Origin: JBBSJV01 sp038256935
GTDB lineage: Bacteria; Patescibacteriota; JACMRA01
DNA: 6,554 nt
Assembly: GCA_038256935.1 (NCBI GenBank)
Contig: JBBSJV010000076.1
Coordinates: forward strand, 1-6,554
Direction: 5' to 3'
The notes under the pieces were generated by a model. It worked only from the letters and a program-made list of their open reading frames with translations. It ran no database searches and was not told where the DNA came from. Shown in pieces: positions 1 through 5,102 of this stretch. A program made the position numbers and the translations under genes. The stretch's first letter is position 1; each line of letters starts with the position of its first letter.

Positions 1-1
1 A

Positions 2-202
2 GGAGCGATAGGTCTTTTTGGAGAAAAATACGGAGATAAAGTAACAGTTTATTCGCTCCAAGACGAGGCTGGAAACGTCTACACAAGAGAATTCTGTGGA
101 GGTCCTCATGTAACTAACACCAAAGATATTGGTAAATTCAAAATTATTAAACAAAAGTCAATTGGAAGCGGGCTTAAAAGGTTGGAATTTGATTTGGGGT
201 AA
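2..202 (+). CDS. alaS: Alanyl-tRNA synthetase, C-terminal fragment
   Basis: This is the last 66 codons of a gene that enters from the left edge and ends at TAA. The residues A-I-G-L-F-G-E-K-Y-G-D followed by C-G-G-P-H-V and a G-K-F-K-I-I strand are the signature of the tRNA second additional (editing) domain of AlaRS. The cysteine and histidine of CGGPHV are zinc or active-site ligands that hydrolyse Ser/Gly-tRNA(Ala). Typical bacterial AlaRS has CGGTHV and continues for well over 100 residues into a DHHA1/C-Ala domain. Here the protein stops about 30 residues after the motif, so that domain is absent. Stand-alone AlaX editing proteins also carry CGG-HV, but the ALFGEKYGD-type segment favours full AlaRS. 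The next gene is convergent, across a 77-base AT-rich gap. Confidence 0.85.
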   Translation, partial: GAIGLFGEKYGDKVTVYSLQDEAGNVYTREFCGGPHVTNTKDIGKFKIIKQKSIGSGLKRLEFDLG

Positions 203-279
203 CGTACTACAATAAAAAGCTTTTTAATTTTAATTATGTACAATAATATCAAATTAGATGTTGGTTTATAACTTAGCGG

Positions 280-483
280 TTATACTAAAAATTGTAAAGC
301 AGTATTGATTGCTTGTGCAACATCAGGAGGAAGTTCTAATTCTGTTGTAACATGGATTTCATTATTAAGATATATGATAGACGTGGCAACTATTCTATGA
401 TCTCTTAATTTAGCCCTTATTACCCCAGTATAATCAAACCTTGAAGGCACACTCGCTGGATAATTAAAACTCTCGCAAGGCAT
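280..483 (-). CDS. Hypothetical 67-residue protein, probably leaderless
   Basis: I do not recognise this family. The protein is soluble-looking and mixed in composition, with one cysteine (C3), no signal peptide and no membrane segment. A stretch with alternating beta character (residues 34-51) is followed by a probable short helix (residues 53-65). The start is ATG at 483, ending at TAA. No Shine-Dalgarno sequence precedes it. Instead TTGACA and TATAGT hexamers with an exact 17-base spacer put the predicted first transcribed base about 4 bases before the ATG. A promoter this good and this close is the main reason to believe the gene. It is read in the same direction as folC but 235 bases downstream with its own promoter, and it converges on alaS. 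Confidence 0.55.
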   Translation of the reverse strand: MPCESFNYPASVPSRFDYTGVIRAKLRDHRIVATSIIYLNNEIHVTTELELPPDVAQAINTALQFLV

Positions 484-493
484 AATACCATTA

Positions 494-522
494 ACTATAT
501 TTATACTTATACTTTATGTCAA
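494..522 (-). promoter_or_regulatory. Sigma-70-type promoter of the 67-residue gene
   Basis: On the minus strand a perfect -35 box TTGACA (517-522) is followed by a 17-base spacer (500-516) and TATAGT (494-499), one base off the consensus -10. The expected start is near 487, only about 4 bases before the ATG at 483, which predicts an essentially leaderless mRNA. This is the best promoter match in the window. Confidence 0.7.
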
Positions 523-579
523 TAAAGTTACTGTAATTCTTACATCAATATTATTACTTAAGACAAGTATATCACTCAA

Positions 580-612
580 TTAGATTAGAAAAACATTTGT
601 TATTTAATCTAA
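580..612. repeat. AT-rich imperfect palindrome downstream of folC
   Basis: TTAGATTA (580-587) is mirrored by TAATCTAA (605-612), and the centre carries a second inverted pair AACA-TT-TGTT (592-601). This gives a nearly continuous 33-base palindrome. No T-run follows it on the minus strand, so it is a poor intrinsic terminator for folC. It could be a protein-binding site or an mRNA 3'-end hairpin. The rest of 484-718 shows only AT-rich sequence apart from the promoter at 494-522. Confidence 0.35.
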
Positions 613-718
613 AAAGTACATTTTAAGATACAATAATAACCTTTTTAAAACTTAACTAAAATTAGCTTAATTAGACCAATGAATTAAAAGTATTAACGAT
701 TCTTTAAATTTCATTTTC

Positions 719-2128
719 TTAAAACTCCAAGCACTCATTCACAACCCCCACAAAATAAAAAGACCCCGTACAAAGTATGGGTAAGCTAGTTTCAGCAGCT
801 TCTTTGATTGCTAATTTTAGGGCCTTTTCTGGATCAGTTTCAAAGATGTATTTGTGAGCCAATAGTATTTCCTCAGACTGGAGAAGCTGGACTGACTCTT
901 TGATTTTGCGATTGTCTTTGAGTTTGATCTGAAAAGTAGAGGCGATGATGCTGTGGCTGATTGGTTTTAGAATTTTTAACATATCTAGGATTTGATCGCC
1001 TTTGCCTGAGCTAAACAGGACAATATATTTTTGCTTTGGGTCAATTTCTACCAATCTGTCTCTTAGAAAACCAATTTTTTGTTGGTTATGAGCCCCGTCC
1101 AAGATTATCTGAGTCTGAATCTGGTTTCTATAAATTGTTTTTAGTTCCAATCTAGCTGGTAACGGCCCTAATATTTTGTTATAATCCAGTTCATTAAGGT
1201 CGAAAAGTTGTGGTTTTATGGCCATTTCAGCGCCAAGTAGTGCTGTAGCTAGATTTGGAAGCAAATATATTTGATCAGGTTTTAGATCCCACTCTAGGCT
1301 TTGCTTGTGCCATGTATAGTTGATAATTTTAACGCCATCATCATTTTTAGAAGTTTGTATATGGTAATTGGACTGGACGTTATGGATGTTTTTATCAGGA
1401 ATGATTGCTTCTGTTTTGATCAATTTTTTTTGCTGTTGAGTGAGGTTATTACCAAGTATTAGTGTATTATTTGACTGGATTATTCCAGATTTGTGCCAGA
1501 CAATGTCTTCTGTAGTGTCTCCTAAAAACTGCTCATGATCTTTTCCAATTGCGGTTATCACACAGGTCTTATCTGGTCTTGTAAAAATATTTGTGTTATC
1601 AAATCTTCCTCCCATAAAGCACTCGATAACTGCGATTTTGACTTTTTCCATATCAAAAAGATAGCAACTAAATGCAAAGATTAATTCATGATAAGTTAGC
1701 CAGATGCTTGTAGATTCCAACCAAGTTCTGGTAAGCTTTATAAATTTTGTGGCGTATTTATCAAGATTTTCTTGCGAGATCATGCTTGAGTTAATCTGAA
1801 AAACTTCTCGAATATTATATACAAAAGGAGTGATAAATAAACCATTTTGGATGCCATTTTGAGTCAGGATTCTTGAAGTCAATGTGCAAGTGCTACCTTT
1901 TCCTGACGTCCCTGAGACATGTATGACTTTAAATTTGTTTTGAGGAGATCCGAGGTGAGTTAAAAATTCAATAAAAATTTCTTTTTGACTTATTAAACTA
2001 TCAGCAACTGCAGGGTCATCGAGGTATCCTTGTTTAGTTATTCTTGCTTTTGCAGGCCAAGACTTCGGTGCATTTATCTCAGTTAAATCCAATAAACTAT
2101 CCAAAAAATTGTTACTATCAATTGTCAT
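719..2128 (-). CDS. folC: FolC-type folylpolyglutamate/dihydrofolate synthase
   Basis: This 469-residue Mur-ligase-superfamily enzyme should use ATP to add glutamate to folates, and possibly to dihydropteroate, in the cytosol. Motifs in order are the P-loop V-S-G-T-S-G-K-G-S-T (71-80), an E-C-F-M-G-G-R-F-D-N-T-N block (169-180) matching VGLGGRLDATN, I-G-K-D-H-x3-L-G-D (194-203), and K-S-G-I (213-216), whose lysine is the usual carbamylated metal ligand. P-A-R-L-E (324-328), I-L-D-G-A-H-N (342-348) and T-G-S-F-Y-F-V-G (454-461) follow. Length is slightly above the usual 420-440 residues because the N-terminus is longer. The canonical T-S-P-H-L is replaced by I-T-P-F-V (99-103), losing the histidine. 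No folate synthesis genes are nearby, so scavenged folate may be the substrate. The start is ATG at 2128, with no Shine-Dalgarno. The family is secure; dihydrofolate synthase activity is not. Confidence 0.88.
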   Translation of the reverse strand: MTIDSNNFLDSLLDLTEINAPKSWPAKARITKQGYLDDPAVADSLISQKEIFIEFLTHLGSPQNKFKVIHVSGTSGKGSTCTLTSRILTQNGIQNGLFITPFVYNIREVFQINSSMISQENLDKYATKFIKLTRTWLESTSIWLTYHELIFAFSCYLFDMEKVKIAVIECFMGGRFDNTNIFTRPDKTCVITAIGKDHEQFLGDTTEDIVWHKSGIIQSNNTLILGNNLTQQQKKLIKTEAIIPDKNIHNVQSNYHIQTSKNDDGVKIINYTWHKQSLEWDLKPDQIYLLPNLATALLGAEMAIKPQLFDLNELDYNKILGPLPARLELKTIYRNQIQTQIILDGAHNQQKIGFLRDRLVEIDPKQKYIVLFSSGKGDQILDMLKILKPISHSIIASTFQIKLKDNRKIKESVQLLQSEEILLAHKYIFETDPEKALKLAIKEAAETSLPILCTGSFYFVGVVNECLEF

Positions 2129-2222
2129 ATGTAGCTAGTTTTCATTACTGATCTATAAAAAAGAAAGTATGCGGTTATGGCAAATGGTGAAATTATTATA
2201 GTTTAAATAACAAAATATAAAT

Positions 2223-2295
2223 GTCACCCTGAATTTATTTCAGGGTCTATTACTACATATAATTGCATAAGATGCTGAAACAAGTTCACCATGAC
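2223..2295. repeat. Paired-hairpin repeat with GTCA/TGAC ends
   Basis: The left arm (2223-2248) starts with GTCA and folds into CCCTGAA/TTCAGGG with a 5-base loop. The right arm (2270-2295) folds into TGCTGAA/TTCACCA, with one C-C mismatch, and ends in TGAC. The arms are inverted copies of each other, 19 of 26 positions matching by eye, separated by 21 unrelated bases. Dispersed intergenic repeats of the CCTGAA...TTCAGG-ATGAC type occur in many small-genome bacteria. A related single arm is at 3917-3942. It sits in the spacer between tRNA-Leu and folC and encodes nothing visible. Confidence 0.65.
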
Positions 2296-2370
2296 AACAA
2301 CATAATTTGTCACTAAATAATTAGTTACTAACAATAGTAATACTTGTAAGAATAACAATATTCAAACAAC

Positions 2371-2393
2371 AAAAAATCGCCTTCTGTAGCGAT
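2371..2393 (-). terminator. Intrinsic terminator of tRNA-Leu
   Basis: Reading the minus strand, ATCGC (2389-2393), an 8-base loop and GCGAT (2376-2380) are followed directly by a run of T (2371-2376). It begins 7 bases after the encoded CCA of the tRNA, as expected for a tRNA transcribed alone. The stem is short (5 bp), so efficiency is uncertain. Confidence 0.65.
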
Positions 2394-2399
2394 CAATTG

Positions 2400-2483
2400 T
2401 GGTGCCGAAAGGGGGACTCGAACCCCCACACCCGAAGATAAAGGATTTTAAGTCCTTCGCGTCTACCATTCCGCCATCTCGGC
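2400..2483 (-). tRNA. tRNA-Leu (anticodon UAA)
   Basis: This is a class II tRNA of 84 bases including an encoded CCA (2400-2402). The acceptor GCCGAGA (2477-2483) pairs with TTTCGGC (2404-2410), with one G-T wobble, and the discriminator is A. The anticodon stem AAGGA/TCCTT encloses the loop CTTAAAA, giving anticodon TAA (2448-2450), which reads UUA. A long variable arm precedes the T arm GGGGG-TTCGAGT-CCCCC. UUA is expected to be a major leucine codon in an AT-rich genome. The gene is divergent from yidC and stands alone. Confidence 0.96.
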
Positions 2484-2497
2484 CCTGAGATAATCGT

Positions 2498-2526
2498 ATT
2501 CAGTTACTATTGCCAGAAATTGTCAA
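2498..2526 (-). promoter_or_regulatory. Possible promoter of tRNA-Leu
   Basis: A perfect TTGACA lies at 2521-2526 on the minus strand, 43 bases before the tRNA 5' end. At 17-18 bases beyond it only weak -10 candidates exist (CTGAAT or TGAATA). The -35 box and position are convincing; the -10 box is not. Confidence 0.35.
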
Positions 2527-2609
2527 GATTATGAGTTTATAGATGTTAAAATAAGTAGCAAAGACTATTAGACTTTGACAAACCCTATTATATTAACCAA
2601 AACTTTAGA

Positions 2610-2615
2610 TATACT
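2610..2615 (+). promoter_or_regulatory. Candidate -10 box of yidC
   Basis: TATACT lies 15 bases before the yidC ATG, which would start transcription near 2622 and leave a leader of about 8 bases without a Shine-Dalgarno. No good -35 lies 16-18 bases upstream. A TTGACA at 2575-2580 is too far away (29 bases) to pair with it. Confidence 0.35.
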
Positions 2616-2629
2616 AATTATTTCCTTTT

Positions 2630-3652
2630 ATGTGGCAATTTATCCAAAATGTTTTTCGCACCGTTGTTTTTGAACCAGAATTAAACTTACTTTACGGGCT
2701 TTTCCAAGTCACAGGTGATATCGGTATCTCGATTATTTTGCTTGCCTTGATTGTAAATCTGTTAGTACTTCCTTTATTTGCCAAAAACTACATTAGCTTA
2801 CAAAAAACCAAGATTTTACAGCCTAAAATCAAAGCAATCCAAGCTAAGTATAAAGAAGATCCACAGAAAATGCTAGCTGAGATGAAGATTTTTAACCAAA
2901 AGCATGGGATCAGAAACGGTTATATATTCTTGGTATTATTATTCCAATTGTTCTTTATGACAGGGCTTTTCTGGGTTATCCAAGATGTAGTCAACGGTAA
3001 TGATGTCAGTGGGCTATATGAGATAATCTGGGGTGAAGGCCGCACTGTTGCTAATTTCAAAGATGCCAATGGTCAAATGCTAGCTTTTGGTAATATTGAT
3101 GTGGCTGCAAATGTCCAAGACTATCTTTGGATTCCAGTTCTTGGTCTTGTTTTGTCTTATTTGTATGGTATGTACACGTTCAGATGGGCTCCAAAACCAC
3201 AACTTCCAAAACCCATTGAAAAGAAGAAAAAGAAAGGAAAGAAAGAAGAAGAAAAAGCCCCAGGTGTTTTTGACCCTGAAGCAATGCAAAAAAGTATGGA
3301 ATTTCAAGCTATTTATTTCATGCCACTGTTTCTATTCTTCATCCAATTTTCACTTCCAACAGGGCTAAATATTTATTTTGTAACCACAAGTGCCTTTTCA
3401 CTTATTAGACAAATCTTCTTAACTAGATACTACGCTAGTCACACTGATAAGCTAATCAAAGACATTATTGACTCTGATCCAAGCATGGATGATGGGAATC
3501 CTGATAATAATTTGGAAATTACAGGAGATCCAGTGCTAATGGCAAACGATCAGGTCGTTGCAACAAGTGTCATGGAAAAGCCAAAAAACGCCAAAAAAAC
3601 AGTTAAGAAATCTAAGAGGAAGGGAGGTAAAGTGAAAGCTGTGAAGGCTTAG
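2630..3652 (+). CDS. yidC: YidC/Oxa1-family membrane protein insertase, divergent
   Basis: This 340-residue insertase should place membrane proteins into the cytoplasmic membrane, alone or with SecYEG. It lacks the large periplasmic P1 domain of proteobacterial YidC and has no visible lipobox. Hydrophobic segments lie at about 30-51, 96-121, 165-184, 227-243 and 246-264. The segment D-I-G-I-S-I-I-L-L-A-L (30-40), then L-Q-P-K-I-K-A-I (63-70) and F-M-P-L-F-L-F-F (230-237) with L-P-T-G-L-N-I-Y-F (242-250), are family hallmarks. Two core features are altered. The conserved groove arginine aligns with N43, and the usual NPxxGCxP loop is replaced by G-I-R-N-G-Y-I-F (93-100). A lysine/glutamate-rich cytoplasmic insert (197-209) separates the third and fourth segments. 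The basic tail (317-340) would suit ribosome binding. The start is ATG; no Shine-Dalgarno is visible. It is a single gene, convergent with recR. Confidence 0.92.
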   Translation: MWQFIQNVFRTVVFEPELNLLYGLFQVTGDIGISIILLALIVNLLVLPLFAKNYISLQKTKILQPKIKAIQAKYKEDPQKMLAEMKIFNQKHGIRNGYIFLVLLFQLFFMTGLFWVIQDVVNGNDVSGLYEIIWGEGRTVANFKDANGQMLAFGNIDVAANVQDYLWIPVLGLVLSYLYGMYTFRWAPKPQLPKPIEKKKKKGKKEEEKAPGVFDPEAMQKSMEFQAIYFMPLFLFFIQFSLPTGLNIYFVTTSAFSLIRQIFLTRYYASHTDKLIKDIIDSDPSMDDGNPDNNLEITGDPVLMANDQVVATSVMEKPKNAKKTVKKSKRKGGKVKAVKA

Positions 3653-3680
3653 GATTGTTTGAAAAATATATATAATTATT

Positions 3681-3709
3681 CTGTCATTTCGAAAGTAATG
3701 GGAAATCCC
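3681..3709. repeat. Fragment of a GTCATTTCGA...GAAATCCC dispersed repeat
   Basis: The bases GTCATTTCGA (3683-3692) and GGAAATCCC (3701-3709) resemble a common dispersed intergenic repeat built as GTCATTTCGA-N-GAGAAATC. ATTTC and GAAAT can pair as a 5-bp stem. The resemblance is from memory of such repeats, and only one copy is present here. Confidence 0.3.
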
Positions 3710-3775
3710 ATAGTGTTGCAGGCTGAACTTAATTCCATGTCACCTCACACTTGGTTAGCGCGGTCTAACTTGATA

Positions 3776-3842
3776 TGTAGCGGAAGGCTCTCGCCTTCCA
3801 TATGGAGAGCAGAGGAATGGAGGCGGAGTCACCTCCTTTACG
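3776..3842. repeat. REPIN-like element A: two inverted GTAG-type hairpins
   Basis: On the plus strand TGTAGC (3776-3781) leads into stem GGAAGGC, loop TCTC, stem GCCTTCC (3782-3799). On the minus strand CGTAAA (plus 3837-3842) leads into GGAGGTG, loop ACTC, CGCCTCC (3819-3836), with one G-T wobble. The two face inward across 19 bases. The head-stem-loop layout equals element B at 6266-6370, although the stem sequences differ. REP sequences moved by RAYT (Y1 HUH) transposases carry a GTAG head before a hairpin, and two inverted REPs form a REPIN. The minus-strand head has decayed from GTAG to GTAA. No transposase is in the window. Confidence 0.6.
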
Positions 3843-3916
3843 AAAATTAAACCTTAAACATTTGAAATTGATTGAAAATTAATAATTATAAAATTGAATA
3901 AATTAGCCAGCACAGG

Positions 3917-4010
3917 AGATCCTGAAACTAGTTCAGGATGACATCATTAAGATCAGGATGACACCACTAAGTTAGGGATGATGCCACTAAGTTCAGTATG
4001 ATGACATTAT
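3917..4010. repeat. TCCTGAA hairpin followed by four 20-base tandem repeats
   Basis: ATCCTGAA (3919-3926) and TTCAGGAT (3932-3939) form a perfect 8-bp stem with a 5-base loop, followed by GAC, as in the right arm of the repeat at 2223-2295. From 3931 the sequence repeats with an exact 20-base period: GTTCAGGATGACATCATTAA (3931-3950), then 3951-3970, 3971-3990 and 3991-4010 with increasing differences. The first unit overlaps the 3' half of the hairpin, so the array seems to be an amplification of one end of the palindromic repeat. Confidence 0.7.
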
Positions 4011-4076
4011 TTTAGATTAAATAATTCCACAGGGGTGATCTGGGTTTACTTGATATAACATCAAATTATTCAAAGC

Positions 4077-4091
4077 GACTAATGCTTAGTC
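4077..4091. terminator. Weak hairpin downstream of recR, possible terminator
   Basis: GACTAA (4077-4082) and TTAGTC (4086-4091) form a perfect 6-bp stem with a 3-base loop, 20 bases beyond the recR stop on the minus strand. The following bases are not a clean T run in either direction (GCTTTG on minus, TTTAG on plus). A role in ending recR or yidC transcription is only a guess. Confidence 0.25.
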
Positions 4092-4111
4092 TTTAGTATT
4101 AACACTTAGCA

Positions 4112-4753
4112 CTAAACCAGTCGTCTATCCTCCAAGGCTTTGGCCATTGTGGCTTGATCCAGAGTGTCAGGGTTGTAATACAACGGCAGGCCCTGGGCTA
4201 GTCTTGTGATCTGGACCTTATCCTCCAGTTTTTTGGATTTAATACTTTCTTGGATGTAGGCAGTTGTGGCTTCAGCTTCAAATCCAGCTTTGAAAAACAG
4301 AATTAACTCCACATGATCATCAGTTTCTAATAATTTTGGTATTCGTCGCTCAATGAGATCATTGATGGTGGTATCTTCAGGGAATGTGTTTTCAAGAGGG
4401 GAAATAAGCTTTCTGAGAACATGGTATTTACCAAAATAGATCTGACTTCGCTCTAAAGTCAAGACGTCTGTGGCTTTTTCAAGCAGGCAAAGCTGGTTGG
4501 CTTTTCGTTTTTGGTTTTTACAAACTTCACACAAAATCTGACCTTGCTGCTGATCTATTTGCTCAGCAAAAAATCCGCAGTTATCACAAAACTTCACATT
4601 ATTTCGAGTATCAATAACGGACTTTACAAATTCATCAAACTCATCTTTAGTTAGCTGGAGTACATCCAGAGAAAGCTTTTGGCTACTACGGACTCCAAGA
4701 CCAGGGAATAATCTAAATTTCTCGGCAAGGTTCAAAATTGGTAAAGGAAGCAT
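4112..4753 (-). CDS. recR: Recombination mediator protein RecR
   Basis: RecR acts with RecO (and RecF) to load RecA on SSB-coated single-stranded DNA during gap repair. From the chosen ATG at 4753 the protein has 213 residues, close to the usual 200. It opens with M-L-P-x-P-I-x-N-L, the typical RecR N-terminus. A longer frame to TTG at 4789 adds 12 residues unlike the family, so I prefer the ATG. Domains in order are a helix-hairpin-helix F-P-G-L-G-V-R-S-S-Q-K-L (16-27), a four-cysteine zinc finger (C56, C59, C75, C78), and a Toprim domain beginning L-C-L-L-E-K (88-93), with Y-H-V-L and I-S-P-L-E following. The C-terminal R-L-A-Q-G-L-P and A-L-E-D-R-R are conserved. A TTGACT at 4784-4789 on the minus strand may be its -35 box, which explains why the TTG reads as a start. 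The gene is divergent from a small unknown gene. Confidence 0.92.
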   Translation of the reverse strand: MLPLPILNLAEKFRLFPGLGVRSSQKLSLDVLQLTKDEFDEFVKSVIDTRNNVKFCDNCGFFAEQIDQQQGQILCEVCKNQKRKANQLCLLEKATDVLTLERSQIYFGKYHVLRKLISPLENTFPEDTTINDLIERRIPKLLETDDHVELILFFKAGFEAEATTAYIQESIKSKKLEDKVQITRLAQGLPLYYNPDTLDQATMAKALEDRRLV

Positions 4754-4790
4754 CTGAAGTACAATTTTATATAAATTTAAGTTAGTCAAA

Positions 4791-5063
4791 GTGGGAAGAT
4801 TTGCAGATGTTTATCATTCAGAATACGCAACAAAAGTTGACTTATATAATTTAGTTTATACCACCTTGCAATATTTAACATGCATAATAGAAATTGCAGA
4901 TAAAACGCATGAAGGATTTCTCAAACCTGTTATAGGTAACACAGATCAATATATTCTAAATAGTGCCCCTGTAGACTTTAGTGATATAAGTAAGATAATA
5001 ACACCAAGTGGAGACGTTGCATATGAAAATGGTTTATTTCAAGCTGAAATTGAGAATACCTAA
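4791..5063 (+). CDS. Hypothetical 90-residue protein
   Basis: I do not recognise this protein. It begins at a GTG, ends at TAA and has no Shine-Dalgarno; no in-frame ATG exists nearby. It looks soluble and rather acidic, with a probable amphipathic helix at residues 14-38 (V-D-L-Y-N-L-V-Y onward) and a C-terminal half rich in D, S and N. There is no signal peptide, cysteine pair or known motif. It is divergent from recR with 37 bases between the two starts, sharing an AT-rich region with TATATAAA-type -10 boxes for both directions. sufE follows 39 bases later on the same strand with its own promoter-like hexamers. It could be a remnant of a longer gene or a spurious frame, but its composition is protein-like. 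Confidence 0.5.
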   Translation: MGRFADVYHSEYATKVDLYNLVYTTLQYLTCIIEIADKTHEGFLKPVIGNTDQYILNSAPVDFSDISKIITPSGDVAYENGLFQAEIENT

Positions 5064-5066
5064 TTT

Positions 5067-5095
5067 TTGACTTGAATATAAAACTATCGTTTATT
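5067..5095 (+). promoter_or_regulatory. Candidate promoter of sufE
   Basis: TTGACT (5067-5072) is followed by exactly 17 bases and then TTTATT (5090-5095). The predicted start, near 5102, lies next to the ATG at 5103, so the transcript would be leaderless. The spacing is ideal, while the -10 box matches only 4 of 6 consensus bases. Confidence 0.5.
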
Positions 5096-5102
5096 AAATT
5101 AA

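Larger units (their letters stand above)
3653..4111. other. Repeat-filled spacer between convergent yidC and recR
   Basis: This 459-base gap has no credible gene. It contains, in order, a GTCATTTC/GAAAT repeat fragment (3681-3709), a GTTAG/CTAAC hairpin (3755-3770), an inverted pair of GTAG-type hairpins (3776-3842), an AT-rich stretch, a TCCTGAA hairpin with tandem 20-base repeats (3917-4010), and a short hairpin (4077-4091). No strong T-tailed terminator was seen for either flanking gene, although both transcripts must end here. Confidence 0.7.

Noticed and set aside
214..225. AAAAAGCTTTTT palindrome after alaS as a terminator
   Set aside because: It has no GC-rich stem and would form at most four A-T pairs; it is too weak to call.
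2125..2220. Riboswitch in the folC leader
   Set aside because: No conserved THF-riboswitch-like junction or pairing pattern could be seen; the region is short and AT-rich.
2385..2391. TGTAGCG inside the tRNA-Leu terminator as another REP head
   Set aside because: No REP-like stem and 4-base loop follow it on the plus strand; GTAG alone is common by chance.
3080..3368. Two frames overlapping yidC (93 codons plus strand, 75 codons minus strand)
   Set aside because: They are shadows of yidC; their K/R-rich and F-rich runs come from the purine tract at 3218-3257.
3659..3850. 63-codon plus-strand frame after yidC
   Set aside because: It starts at TTG, lies wholly over dispersed repeats and the inverted hairpin pair, and has no domain-like composition.
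3901..4020. CRISPR array at the 20-base repeats
   Set aside because: The repeats are directly adjacent with no spacers, decay rapidly and have no cas genes nearby.
4754..4789. Twelve-residue N-terminal extension of RecR from a TTG
   Set aside because: The family begins at MLP-x-P-I-x-N-L, matching the ATG at 4753, and the TTG is better explained as part of a TTGACT -35 box.
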